A DNA stretch of 64,000 nt, from contig CAJFCV020000001.1 in NCBI GenBank assembly GCA_904066235.2, positions 8,184,001-8,248,000 on the forward strand, in the 5' to 3' direction. This DNA comes from Bursaphelenchus xylophilus (Eukaryota; Nematoda; Chromadorea; Rhabditida; Aphelenchoididae). The notes under the pieces were generated by a model, which was not told the DNA's origin, ran no database searches, and worked only from the letters and a program-made list of their open reading frames with translations. Made by a program: the position numbers and the translations under genes. This document shows positions 1 to 9,783 of the stretch, piece after piece; position 1 is the first letter of the stretch; each line of letters starts with the position of its first letter.

Positions 1-413
1 CCTCGAACTCGGCCAGAGTTTGGCGGAAGCTGTACCTGTACAGCGTTTTCTTTTCTTCCAGACTGAGATTCTTCCAGTCACCTTGTTCCTTGGATCTCAA
101 TGGGGTAATAACATCGTCTTCTTTACGGAATCTGATAGCTGGGTACCAGTAATCCAGACGGTCGAAGTACGACTTAAAGTTACACGTTATACAACAAGGA
201 AAATGTTTTTTAAAAAATTCAAGAAATTCGATAACAACGTACGGGTTCACCGGAAACACCATGACCGACTTGAACACGGCCCGCAGCCTTCTCAGGACCC
301 CACCAGTACTCCAAGTGATGACCTGATGGGCGAACAGAGCTGGTTTGCAAAGCCCGGTGAATTACCTGGACCTGTGCAAGTCTGGGGAACAACAGGCTCT
401 TGGGGAGAGACAT
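1..413 (-). CDS. COX4: Cytochrome c oxidase subunit 4, partial at the left edge
   Basis: This is a nuclear-encoded subunit of respiratory complex IV, which acts in the mitochondrial inner membrane. Exon 1 (243-413) begins with a basic, hydrophobic leader resembling a mitochondrial presequence (MSLPKSLLFPRLAQVQ) and ends with HGVSGEP. A 70-nt intron (173-242, GT..AAG) follows. Exon 2 (1-172) encodes DYWYPAIRFRKEDD, then GDWKNLSLEEKKTLYRYSF and RQTLAEFE. These match the conserved COX4 block with 'GDWK-L-EEKK-LYR-SF-Q--AE'. The transmembrane helix and C terminus lie beyond position 1. The start is the only ATG in frame before the presequence. The family match is clear from conserved residues. 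The exact ends of the mature protein cannot be seen. Confidence 0.88.
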
Positions 414-1020
414 TACTCTAAATGAAATATTAATCTTCAGAGAATTAACAAATAAAAGGATGGTATTCGCGCATTAGAAACGTATAAACGTACTTAGTAA
501 AAGTACTCCTAAGCTCACAAATCCTCTGGCTTCTTTTAAACTAACAACTTTTTTTCAAGTCTTATTTGAAAACAAAATTAAAAAATAAAACTAAAATCCC
601 TCTGAGATAATCAATAAAAAGTCAGAGGCCATAGACATTTTAAAAACAAGGTAAGTAACGAAACCTACGTAAAAGTAAGTAGCAACCAAGCAGTTGTGAT
701 GAACCAAACTCTCGGTGAGCTGATTAATCTGCACTCTTCGTTGTTAAAAAATGCACGATGTCTAGCCTGTGGCTTGGATTGAAAACGCAGGATTTTCGCG
801 TCAGGACGCAAGTGCACAACAGTGTAAAACACTTTTTTCGCAAATATTTTTCGTGCGAATAAACGCGATATCGCGTTTATCCAATTTACTGTTAGTTGTG
901 ATAGTAATAAATGAATTGCAATGCGAAGTGTAGATACACGAGTTTGTTCTTTATTATGAAAGTCGGAGGTGTTGAGATCTGATTTTGTTACATTATTTTG
1001 CGAGGTTTTCGGGCAGAGAT
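414..1020. promoter_or_regulatory. Intergenic region upstream of COX4, with a 22-bp perfect palindrome
   Basis: This 607-bp gap lies between the 5' end of COX4 and the 3' end of the MAGUK gene; both are transcribed leftwards. It must hold the COX4 promoter and the MAGUK 3' UTR. The one structured feature is a perfect palindrome at 859-880 with a GCGATATCGC core. An open frame on the minus strand (665-1048) overlaps the MAGUK stop region out of frame and looks spurious. No RNA gene or repeat was recognised. Confidence 0.4.
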
Positions 1021-2990
1021 TCATTTGAGCCAATCCAGAGGTACCCATTGGGGTTCATTTTTGAGGCCTTCTAATGCGTCTAGTAGTCGACGGAATGTTA
1101 TGTCATGATTTCTGTTGGCCAAAACAAGGTCAAAATGTCTTGAATAATCGCTATCCATGAGCTTCTGATGTTGTTCGCATGTGTGTTTTATCTCCTTCTC
1201 TGTTTTCATGCACTTATCTTTCCGCAATTTACACATTTCAACGAATTCTTCGTATTCTGGAGGAGCTATCACCACTACATACGGCATGAATTCTCCATTG
1301 TAAAGATGGTTTAACGCCTGGACAGCACAATCGAGGACACAAACACGTCCGGATCTTAAAATTCGTATACATAGTTTGTAACCTCACATACCTAACGATT
1401 TCTCGAACTGAATCCTCCGATGTCCCGTAAATGTGACCGTCATATTCGCCCCATTCGATGACACGTTTCTCTCGGATCATCTCTCTCATCTTCTCTTTGG
1501 TCACGAAATTATATTCGCGGCCTTCCTGTTCTCCCGGTTTAGGAGCTCTTGAAGTGTCTATAATCAGATTATTTTTTGAAGTGTATTGTACGAGATGTTT
1601 AGTAATAATTGAGACTGATGATGCTTACAAGGAACAACTGAAGAAAATCTGTGAGGGAGCTGAACTAGCAGCATTGCTTTCAAAGTCCTCCGACCCACTC
1701 CAGGGGCTCCCAGGATAGCTAAAGTCCTTCTCCCATAAGGACACAACATGGCCACATTTTCCATTTTAAGGCCCGGTTTTATGAAGCCGGCCCTTGATAG
1801 ATCGTTCACTTTCCTAGCTTGGATCCATTGCGAGTCATTACTCAACACTTGAACAATGTCGCCCTTGTTTAGTTGAAGTTGATAGGGATCGGCAAGTATT
1901 TGACCATTGGGTTGCTTAGTTTTGGTGGATTCAATTATCTTGGCAAATTTCTAAAAAAAGAAGAGTTATTTATGAAGTTAGACTTTACCATTGGAGCTGC
2001 ATAGATTGTGGAGAGGACCAGTTTTAATTTCACGGATCCATTTTGTCCGTAAAGAGCTGCTTTCCTCTCGAGGAGTTGTCCATTCACTTCAACGATGGTG
2101 TCTCCAGGATGTATAAGTTCGCATAATTCCGGTTTCTTCACCTTGGTCACCACAAATTCCCCGCAGATTGGTTCTACTTCCACTTGACCCAATTCCTCGC
2201 TATCGATGGCAATGATGCGGGCTTGATAAGCCGGACCCAGGAGACGGTCTTTCCCATCGAGGGCCGAGTCCTTGTTGGACGCCAGCTCGTTGATTGAAGG
2301 TGGCAGTCTGACAGTCCGATGACAATTCTCAATGCGGGTGATTCGCTCGGTGACGACCGTCCGTTTAGTGATGCCGGTAACCGGGTCGGTGTGGACGGTC
2401 TCGGAGCGGATGGACTGAAATAAAATCGAATAAAAAGGCGAAAACGTGAGGCCAAAGGGGAAGGGGCCAAGGCTGTTATTTTGAATCCCGTGCCCTCTGG
2501 GGAAGCCGGAAACGATAAACGTCGAGGATTTTTAAACATGGCATTTGGAACGTTGCGTATCGTGCCGCTCGCCTGTTTTAACTTGCTTTCAGGACTACGT
2601 TCAGTCTGCCTTATTTAGATTTACTTAAAAGGAAAGTCTGGGATGTGCAAATCACGACGGATATTACTTAAAATTTGCATATGTGAGCTCTCAAATAATA
2701 TCAGTCTATCGGGAAATAATGAGCACAATTTCGCACCGTCGTCGAGAAAATTGTTTGTGTTGGAGCAAAATCAAATTGCTTTTCAATTCAGCGACGCGAT
2801 TGACGCAGCGACGTTGCGCTCATTATCTTCCCGTCAGACATGACACGAAGGACTGAATTCTTACTTCTTGTTGGTTATCCGGCTTGGCTTCGAGCTGTTC
2901 GATCCGTTGTCTCAGCGATTCCAGACATTCTGATAGGGATTCAGCATTGGACCGAAGCTTATGAAGTTCAGATTCTCCGCCTCCAGCCAT
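1021..2990 (-). CDS. MAGUK family scaffold (PDZ-SH3-guanylate kinase-like), MPP/p55-like
   Basis: This is a membrane-associated guanylate kinase scaffold, a class that organises polarity and junction complexes beneath the plasma membrane. Five exons (2865-2990, 1989-2414, 1629-1950, 1392-1557, 1021-1354) give 457 codons in frame. In order there is a short N-terminal heptad-like segment (SELHKLRSNAESLSECLESL), a PDZ domain (GEFVVTKVKKPELCELIHPGD, then TIVEVNGQ), an SH3 domain (ADPYQLQLNKGDIVQVL, then WIQARKVN) and a GK domain. The GK domain has RRTLAILGAPGVGRRTLKAM, then TSRAPKPGE, VIEWGEYDGHIYGTS, VCVLDCAVQAL, and ends PQWVPLDWLK. The P-loop position reads GAPGVGRR, without the catalytic lysine, as expected for the protein-binding GK domains of MAGUKs. 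No L27 domain is visible, which separates it from full-length PALS1 or CASK. Intron 1 is 450 nt and the others are short. The family is certain; the orthologue is not. Confidence 0.85.
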
Positions 2991-4020
2991 GCTTGAGTTG
3001 AGGCCGCGAACAAAGCCGAAAGCAGTTTGGAAGAGAGAAACGACGGCGCTTTGGCCGTACAGATGGCCTCAAACCCCCTTTCGCTTTTGCCGCACGCACT
3101 CTCGGAGAAAGGAAATGCCTTTTTTGGCGAAAGGAACGAGAAGCCTAGGGCAGGGCGAGAATCAATACAAAACAATAAAAGAGTGGGAGCGAACGACCTT
3201 CGGGGCGAATCCATTCTGTGCGAAAAGAGCAATACATTTTTGCAACCGTATCGAAACATATTTTGAAATTGTTACATAGACTCATGCGAGCCGCAAAGAC
3301 CTCTAGTTTCCGAACTCGAAAAAAAATCTGCTAATGAGTTGAAAATAAACGGAACATTTAGCAAAAACTGAATTTGATGACAAAAATTATAAATATTCAA
3401 TTTTCTCCGTTAGGCTTGAGGCTTGGCCTTGTTTACAAAAAATAGTTTCTGGACACGGCAAATAGGATAGGGGGAACTTATAGATCGCCCGGTAATTAAA
3501 AAAATTTACAGAAGATTGCCAGGCAACAACTTTGGAATTCATGCCGACACCACAGCCACGCTCCGTGTCTGTCCATAATGGGCAGAAACCACAATGGGCC
3601 GATGCCATAATATTCAGATTTCTAAAATCAATGGAAAATAACAATACTCTTAGTTTCTTTGTAAAGAATGTGTATTTGATGTGATTAATACAAATTTGAA
3701 AAGTAAAAATGTACAGGGCGTTTCAAAAAATTCCGCGGAAAGTTTTTGTCGATTTCTTGGCGTTGTCACCAAAAGTTGGAAGTGAATCAGGTCAATTTTT
3801 TTGTATACTCTTACTTGGCCATAATTTTTTTAAAAGTTTTATAGACATATAATATAAGGATGGTGACATACACATCAAACCGGGTTTCGTGGCCAGAAAT
3901 CGCGATTTCTTGTCTGTTAGGCCTCTAGACAAGAAATGCGTAATTCTTGTCTCAAATTGCGCAACATTGTGCAAATTTCTGCTCTCCCTGTGGAGATTTT
4001 TTTCTTTTTTTCTCTGCTCA

Positions 4021-4327
4021 CAAGGGATTGGCAAATATTAGTTGCATACTGCTTTCTTAACCAAACCTATGTATATCATTTGAAAGAGCATTAAAAGTAG
4101 TGCACAGCGCAAAAAAATTAGCTGCCCAATGTATGTTTGGGCAAAGTTATGGCCAAAATAGAGATTTTAGCCTAATTTCCGCGCGCGGAATTGCGGCCGC
4201 GTCACTTATAAGCTCTTGAAATTACAACAGAGTTGTGTTCAGTTGGTCGAGTGGTAGCGTCCCAACTTCCGGCGCAACAAGTCCTGGTTTCGGATCCGGG
4301 GTCTACAAACTTTTTGCCGATCCCTTG
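4021..4327 (+). mobile_element. CAAGGGAT-family TIR element with tRNA-like core, right arm shortened
   Basis: The element starts CAAGGGATTGGCAAAT and ends TTTGCCGATCCCTTG. It is flanked by TCA (4018-4020) and TCA (4328-4330), a 3-bp target-site duplication. The left arm shares about 110 bp with the element at 15278-15726, including AGAGCATTAAAA and TTAGCTGCCC. The right inverted repeat is cut down to about 16 bp, so this is a decayed copy. A tRNA-like module occupies about 4232-4304 on the plus strand. There is no protein-coding capacity, so it would need a transposase supplied in trans. Confidence 0.75.
4232..4304 (+). other. tRNA-like module (Pol III box A and box B) inside a TIR element
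   Basis: The sequence GTTGGTCGAGTGGTAGCGTC resembles a tRNA D-arm with box A, and TGGTTTCGGATCC resembles box B in a T-arm, at tRNA-like spacing. A GCGTC/GGCGC stem sits where an anticodon stem would be, but its loop has 9 nt. The acceptor stem does not pair. It is therefore a tRNA-derived relic rather than a functional tRNA. The minus strand of the element at 15278-15726 carries a close relative. Confidence 0.55.
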
Positions 4328-4438
4328 TCAGACAAGAAATCGCGGTTTCTAGCCACGACATCCGATTTGATGCGTATGTCACCATCCTTATATCCTCAGT
4401 ATTTTATTTTAACAGCTAACAGAAATATAACATTTTGT

Positions 4439-5617
4439 TCAGGAGATGTCATATACGGTGAGATTACATAACGACTCGGCAGATTGGGTTCGCCTGATCT
4501 TGACGAGGTTGGAAGAAATCTTGAAACAGCCAATCCATCGACGAGGCAGATCCAACTTCTGAGGCAGCGAGCGAATAAGAGAACTTTGTTTCTGAAGTCA
4601 TGAATCAATGTTACTAGTCCTTCCGGAAAGTCGCCGGACGGAAATCGGCGACATGCACTCCGCGAAACCGAAAGTTCACTTTGCACTGTGCAATTTTTGG
4701 CTTTTTGCACTGCGCAATAGGCTTTTTCCAGCTGTCGCTCGCACCCTGAGTTTTCTTGCACAGTGCACGTCGCCGATTTCCGTCCGGCGACTTTCCGGAC
4801 GGACTAGTATCAATCAACAACCGTGACTATTGTATTTATTCACAGAAAGGCCGCGTCTTACCTCTTCCAATTTCCGTTTGTGTTCGTTAAGTTGGCTGGA
4901 AAGATTGACCATGAGATCATGAGCTCCTTTCAGGTCAGAAAAGTCATCCCAAAAAATTTGTTCAGATTCATAAAAATAATCCATCATCTTCTATAAAAGG
5001 TTTCAAATGTAATTTTTAAAGGTTAATTTTAGAAAATCAAACATAATTCATACTCTAAGAATCAACGGATATTTCAAAATCCTCTGAAATGGTTTGAGAA
5101 GATAACTTTCCAAGGGTAATATAACATCGGCTTCCATCTGCTGTCTCATCAGGAGTTCCATAAATGAAGGTTTCTTCTTCAACAGCAGCAGCCTATCAAT
5201 GGCCCTAAAGACACCAACAATGTGATGAAAACCTTCTCTTACCGTGGATAATGTATACAATACATGAAATAAACGGCAAATCCTTCTCGATTCTTCAAGA
5301 ACGTCGTAGCAATCTAGAAATAATAAAAAAAATGCAACAATTCCACAGATAATTGCACCTACCGCTCCATAATCATAATCCGCTCTCTTGAATTCCCTGA
5401 GTAGGTTACGATTGAATCTCCGAATTTTATTCAAGACGCTCAGCAACTCCCGAATTTCAATGAAAGGTTTCTCTTGGCTGATAAAGAAGTCAGAAAACCC
5501 CTGAAAAGGATGCTATAACAAACCCTTCGAGCTTACCACAGTAATGCGGTATAAATCAGTCACAAAACTCTTCTCTGTCTCCACGAGCTCATCAACGATC
5601 TTATTCAGCCGCGCCAT
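4439..5617 (-). CDS. Small RhoGEF: DH domain only, no PH domain
   Basis: This is a predicted guanine-nucleotide exchange factor for Rho-family GTPases. Six exons (5537-5617, 5363-5500, 5243-5313, 5054-5204, 4862-4990, 4439-4591) join in frame to a 240-residue protein. The DH domain starts at residue 1 (VDELVETEKSFVTDLYRITV, the CR1 pattern). It continues through a CR2-like region ending NREGFAVYFMYCIHYP and reaches the CR3 signature SYLLKPFQRILKYPLILR. A short 50-residue tail (QSSLIRSLPQKLDLPRR onwards) follows the DH domain, and no PH domain is recognisable. Most Dbl-family GEFs have a tandem PH domain, so this is a minimal form or has missing exons. The last intron is enlarged by a 194-bp MITE at 4614-4807. 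The start is the first ATG, right at the DH boundary; an upstream exon cannot be excluded. Confidence 0.75.
4614..4807. mobile_element. 194-bp MITE with ~40-bp TIRs in the last RhoGEF intron, TA target
   Basis: The left end CTAGTCCTTCCGGAAAGTCG and the right end are near-perfect reverse complements for about 40 bp (GTCGCCGGACGGAAATCGGCGAC shared as an arm block). TA flanks both sides (4612-4613 and 4808-4809), as expected for Tc1/mariner-type insertion. The interior has no coding sequence. It lies wholly in an intron, between exons ending at 4862 and starting at 4591, so it need not affect the protein. Confidence 0.7.
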
Positions 5618-6542
5618 AACAGCCAGACTTCATGTGTTTCGAAAATTCCAGTTTGTTTCCACCGTAATTTGACCAAAACAAAATTTTTTGAATTCGAAAA
5701 TATAAAATTATCAAATATTGGGCGCAGGTTGGTCGCAACTTGCGCCCGATATTATACATAACGGAATTGAAAAATAAAATAGAATACACAACGTTTAGAC
5801 TCTACTAGAAAAGCGGAAGTCGAGCTAAAATTGCGCCATTATCGATCGAATTTTTGTGACACTTCGCTCCAAAAAGGTGGTCTTAAAGATACGATATTTT
5901 CACCCGGTCATCCAAAATTGAGCGACTTGATAAATGGTGAATTGGAAAGAGTAGACAGTTATCTCTCTGTTAGAGGTTCAGAAATTTGTATGTGTTATTC
6001 AGTCTTTGAGATATTCGACTTCAAACTTCCCAAAATTGAGAACTTTGCAATCGCCTAGCGGGCGACGTTTAGTCACGAATCCTACAAAAATGGTCGATCA
6101 GCACTACAACATCATTCTCAATCATCATGCAAAGTTTCAGAACTTTTTCTGGCTCGAAACTCGACTTATTGAGACATCTTTCCTGCTATTATAATGATTG
6201 AAATCGTTGCCCGGGCTTTTCGCAAAATGACAAAATCCTTGGCATTCCGCAACTAGAGATATTTTAATTATCAAACTCATCAAGCATGGTGTTTTTGAAA
6301 GACAAACCAGACCTACTATAACAAGAAAAATTCACTGATAGGGTCTATAGCTTTTTTCTGTCAAGATTTTGTTCAATACTGGGCTAAATTACAATTTTTG
6401 TAATTTCTCGAAGAAGCCAAAAAACATTATTTAACAGTACGCCAAACATTTGTTTTCGTGGCGTGACGCGACCAGAATTCCGTGAAAAAACGTTGTGAAT
6501 AGATCTTCTCCTTGGGGTTCGTGGGCCCGCAATCAGTTTAAG
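5618..6542. other. Divergent intergenic region between RhoGEF (-) and ERp44 (+)
   Basis: This is the shared 5' region of two divergently transcribed genes. Its left half (5618-6029) is unique AT-rich sequence in which I see no gene. Its right part is the 469-bp repeat (6030-6498) that recurs upstream of CIAO1. Plus-strand open frames here (5831-6058, 6006-6194) are short, low-complexity and not conserved between the repeat copies. Confidence 0.5.
6030..6498 (+). repeat. Dispersed 469-bp repeat, copy 1, immediately upstream of ERp44
   Basis: This segment starts CCAAAATTGAGAACTTTGCA and ends CGTGAAAAAACGTTGTGA. It matches 54699-55164 over its whole length with scattered substitutions and small indels. 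It ends 44 bp before the ERp44 ATG. Terminal inverted repeats and target duplications are not obvious. The open frames differ between the copies, so it is unlikely to be coding. It may be a mobile element or a duplicated promoter segment. Confidence 0.75.
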
Positions 6543-9500
6543 ATGCAATTGGGAGTTATTTTTGTAAGTTACACACCAGAGATTAAAGTTTATTGTTCAA
6601 ATAATTTAATAAAAACATGTTTTAGTGTCTATTTGTGGTGGGAACCAAGGCAGATGTGGTGATACTCAACAACGAGAACTTTGACGGCGTCATTGGTAAG
6701 CGAAAAAAGCAATTGGTTTACTTTTTAGCAAACAATAAGCTCGTTTTTGTAAATTTTTATGCGGAATGGTGCCGTTTCTCACAAATTTTGAAACCAATTT
6801 TTGAATCTGCCAGTCAGAATTTCAAGGTAAGTATTGTCAAATCATTCGTATATAATTTCAAGGATAACGCAAATCAAGTGGCTTTCGGATCCGTCGATTG
6901 TGACAAACAACGTAAGGTATCTTATGCATTGTTGAGCCCTTTATGTTTTAGCCGTAATTGCACAACGTTTTAAAGTAAACAAATATCCTACTCTGAAGTT
7001 GTTCAGACATGGTCAATTAGTCAAAAAAGAATACCGGTGAGTCTTAAAAATTTATACAGTATGCGTCATAATTATAACCGCACTTTAAAAATGAGTGTAA
7101 CTTTTGTGATTGTGAATAGAAATGTGTGATATTTGGCACCAATGTGCATCAGTGTACTAGAAATGATGTCCCAAAAAATTATTTTGAAGAGTTTCCGTAT
7201 TTTAGAGAAAAGCTGGAAAAACCAAAATTAAGATACTTTTCGGTGTCGCAAAATTATAACCGCACTTGCGAATTTGGGGTACTACCCTAATAAAAACACA
7301 GGATATCAATAACCGATGTTTAGTTACGCTCCCTGAGGCCTCAATAACGCCCATCACACGACCCGAAACCCTCTGGGCAAAATTTTTTGGCGCATACTGA
7401 CCCATCTTGTCCCTGAATCGGAAAACGGCAGATTTTCGCTCAGTTGGACCGTTGGGCTCAAGTTGTGAGGAACTTCCTGGTCGTCTCGGAAGCCTTTAGC
7501 AAATCTAAATGTTATGGCAGACAAAAGTTGACCACTGCTTCTGGTTGAAGAGAAATAATCCGCCGGACTTCTAACTCCGCCATATCTGGGGTTCACTTAA
7601 ATCGAAACTGAGCTTCATTAGTAGCGGAAGCACCGTGATGAGGGTCGGAAAACACAGCGACGTCATCATAAGGTATTATGTGAAGCTGTGACCCCAGCTG
7701 ACCCCGGTTTACGGCAATCGACAGCCGAAATTTGCCAAGGAGACATTCACAACAGAGGTTGATTAGTGGAAGGTCGCTGAAACCGACGTTAGACCGTTGC
7801 AATACCATATTCTTTGTGGATTGCGTAGTCACACGATGCCCTGACGGTTTTACATACCAAAGGCATGACATTAAAAACGTATCGCGTCGCTTCTCCTGTC
7901 GTAATTATAGAGGCCGCCCGTTGATGACTTCGGGCGCCTTCAAAAAAGCCGGAGGCCTTCCGTCCGCGGCCACAGCAACTCAAATGAATAGCTTCGAGTA
8001 CTACGAAGTCTTAGGCGAACATCTGGTACCGTACTGGCAATCTGGCTATACTTTTGTTGGAGAATGCCCACGTCCACCATAGCAGGTCGACATACCAGTT
8101 CCTTTGACAGCAAGGCATTTGCCACCATAGACTCGCTCGCATATTCCCTGGGTTTAAATCCGATAGGAAACTTGTGGGGCCTCCTAGCCCGTTTGATTAC
8201 ATCGCTACCTATGCCGTTTTCCGATTCAGGGACAAGATGGGTCAGTATGCGCCAAAAAAATTTGCCCAGAGGGTTTCGGGTCGTGTGATGGGCGTTATTG
8301 AGGCCTCAGGGAGCGTAACTAAACATCAGTTATTGATATCCTGTGTTTTTATTAGGGTAGTACCCCAAATTCGCAAGTGCGGTTATAATTTTGCGACACC
8401 GAAAAGTATCTTAATTTTGGTTTTTCCAGCTTTTCTCTAAAATACGGAAACTCTTCAAAATAATTTTTTGGGACATCATTTCTAGTACGCTGATGCACGT
8501 TGGTGCCAAATATCACACATTTCTATTCGCAATCACAAAAGTTACACTCATTTTTAAAGTGCGGTTATAATTATGACGCATACTGTATAAATTTTTCTTT
8601 AGAGGGCAACGATCCGTAGATGCGTTTACTGATTTCATCAAGAAACAAATCGAATCCACCGTCAAACATATCAGTGAAGAAGACAACCTTGATACTTTAT
8701 TAGATGTAAGTAATATTTTACCGACGGAGTGAGATGTCTTGTTTTTAGGGTAAATCACGAAACATAATCGGGTACTTTAACGCCCCTCAGGGTGAAGAAT
8801 ATAATAACTTCCAAAAGATTGCTTCTGTCCTTCGGGATGAATGTCATTTTTACATCGGGATTGGCGAGTGGTCCAAGAAGAAGAACATTGCTGGAAACCA
8901 CATTGTTTTTAGGGACCGTAATGGAGAGAAGGAGTTTAACGGGCCTATTGCGGGATACCAACATCTCCTGGATTGGGCCAATTCAAATTGTGTGCCCTTG
9001 ATCAGAGAAATCACTTTTGAGAATGCCGAAGAGCTGACTGAAGAAGGAATCCCTTTCTTAATACTTTTCCGGACACTTGGAGACAAGAAATCGGAGGAAG
9101 AATTTGCATCCGTAGTTTTGAAGGAGCTAGGAGATCAGAAGAGTAAGGTTGTTTGTGGAACCACATTATTTTAAGGTTCGGTTAACGTCCTTATGGCCGA
9201 TGGCAAGAAATTCGCTCATCCGCTCTATCATTTGGGAAAGAAGGAGTCGGATCTCCCGGTCATAGCCATCGACTCCTTCAGGCATATGTTTCCTTTCTCC
9301 AGTTTCAATGATATCTTGCAAGTCAATATTATTATAGCATTTAACACCCCTTTTAGCATTCCCGGCAATCTACGACAATTTGTGGAGGATCTTCATTCGG
9401 GGAAGCTTCATCGGGAATATCATCATGGTCCGGACAAACAGGTAGGTCCAAGCTGAGGGATAATTGATTTTAGCCTGCACAGTCTCCCCCTCCTGAAAGT

Positions 9501-9560
9501 GTTTTCAATAAATTAAAACCGTCGGATAACCGATATTCGTTACTCAAGGATGAACTCTGA
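6543..9560 (+). CDS. ERP44: ERp44-like ER thioredoxin-domain protein (KDEL-tailed)
   Basis: This protein retains and checks client proteins (for example Ero1 oxidases) in the early secretory pathway by thiol-dependent binding. Ten exons total 1134 nt, or 377 residues. A signal peptide (MQLGVIFCLFVVGTKA) is followed by a thioredoxin domain whose active site reads WCRFS. This is the CRFS motif diagnostic of ERp44, in place of CGHC. Later landmarks are NKYPTLKLFRHGQ, VPLIREITFENAEELTEEG, PVIAIDSFRHM and LHSGKLHREYHHGPD, all characteristic of ERp44. The C terminus is LLKDEL, an ER retrieval signal. Intron 5 (7037-8602) is swollen by a 1.5-kb Tc1-like insertion. The intron at 9318-9356 reads GCAAGT..TTTTAG; only this GC-AG junction keeps the frame into IPGNLRQFV. 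The start was chosen for the signal peptide. Confidence 0.92.
7057..8585 (+). mobile_element. Tc1-like transposon with 374-bp TIRs, in an ERp44 intron, degenerate
   Basis: The left TIR (7057-7430) and right TIR (8212-8585) are near-identical reverse complements, starting CAGTATGCGTCATAATTATA. TA dinucleotides flank the element (7055-7056 and 8586-8587), the Tc1/mariner target duplication. The 1529-bp length fits a full-size element with long TIRs of the Tc3 type. The interior holds broken transposase sequence on the plus strand. The insertion enlarges an ancestral intron of about 40 nt without touching the splice sites (GTGAGT at 7037, TTTAG ending 8602). Confidence 0.88.
7431..8211 (+). pseudogene. 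Tc1/mariner-type transposase remnant
   Basis: Translated fragments in different plus-strand frames match the catalytic half of Tc1-like transposases. MNSFEYYEVLGEHLVPYWQS corresponds to the 'MN-YI-VL-EHL-P' block. Further on, RHTSS is followed by GLNPIGNLWGLLAR, corresponding to 'SPDLNPIENLWG'. In the latter the catalytic Asp position reads Gly. The two blocks are in different frames and other frames are closed by stops. The enzyme is therefore dead and the copy non-autonomous. The N-terminal DNA-binding half was not recognised. Confidence 0.7.
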
Positions 9561-9783
9561 TCAGGGAACTCTTTCGTCAAGTCTAAACGGTCTTAACACA
9601 AGGAATCTAGTCGTCTAGCCAGCCATCCAATGCCTACTCATTAACTTATATTTATTTTATATTGTTTTCTACTTTGAAGTAAATTACTTACTTTGTTTTG
9701 AGAGTTTTTCGTGGTGGTTGTGACCATTACATATACTTATTTTTGAATATGGATAAGAGAGTTACCTTAATCTAGGACAAGAG
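9561..9783. other. Short gap between ERp44 and PDSS1
   Basis: This AT-rich 223-bp gap separates two co-directional genes. It would include the ERp44 3' UTR and either a PDSS1 promoter or an operon-type intercistronic segment. A possible acceptor (TTAATCTAG, ending near 9775) precedes the ATG by about 9 nt. No canonical AATAAA is clear. Nothing else was seen. Confidence 0.3.

Larger units (their letters stand above)
3855..4393. mobile_element. Inverted-repeat element interrupted by a second, CAAGG-type element
   Basis: The left arm at about 3855-3918 (reads TAAGGATGGTGACATAC) and the right arm at about 4331-4393 are imperfect reverse complements over roughly 62 bp. They continue through a shared CGCGATTTCTTGTCTG block. 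Removing the inner element (4021-4327 plus one 3-bp duplication) leaves an outer element of roughly 230 bp. No coding sequence is visible and the superfamily is unknown. The exact outer termini and target duplication could not be fixed by eye. Confidence 0.6.
2991..4438. other. Intergenic region between the MAGUK and RhoGEF genes
   Basis: This gap holds the presumed MAGUK promoter (just above 2990), AT-rich unique sequence to about 3850, and the nested inverted-repeat elements annotated separately at 3855-4393. A minus-strand open frame at 3387-3644 (85 codons, Cys-rich start) resembles no family known to me and was not called as a gene. Confidence 0.4.

Noticed and set aside
665..1048. Minus-strand open frame of 127 codons overlapping the MAGUK 3' end
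   Set aside because: It is out of frame with the clear GK-domain coding sequence, has no recognisable family, and lies in the COX4 upstream region.
3387..3644. Minus-strand 85-codon open frame with several cysteines
   Set aside because: No homology recognised, no linking exons, and unremarkable composition; kept as unsupported.
3711..3760. ACAGGGCGTTTCAAAAAATT as the end of a mariner-type element
   Set aside because: It resembles a transposon terminus but no matching opposite end was found nearby, so no boundaries could be set.
4232..4304. Functional tRNA genes at the tRNA-like modules (here and at 15.5, 51.9, 53.1 and 59.6 kb)
   Set aside because: Box A and box B are good but acceptor stems do not pair and anticodon loops are irregular, so they were annotated as tRNA-like only.
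4608..4826. Plus-strand and minus-strand open frames near 4.4-4.8 kb
   Set aside because: They lie mostly in the 194-bp MITE; the real minus-strand exon (4439-4591) uses a different frame that joins the DH domain in phase.
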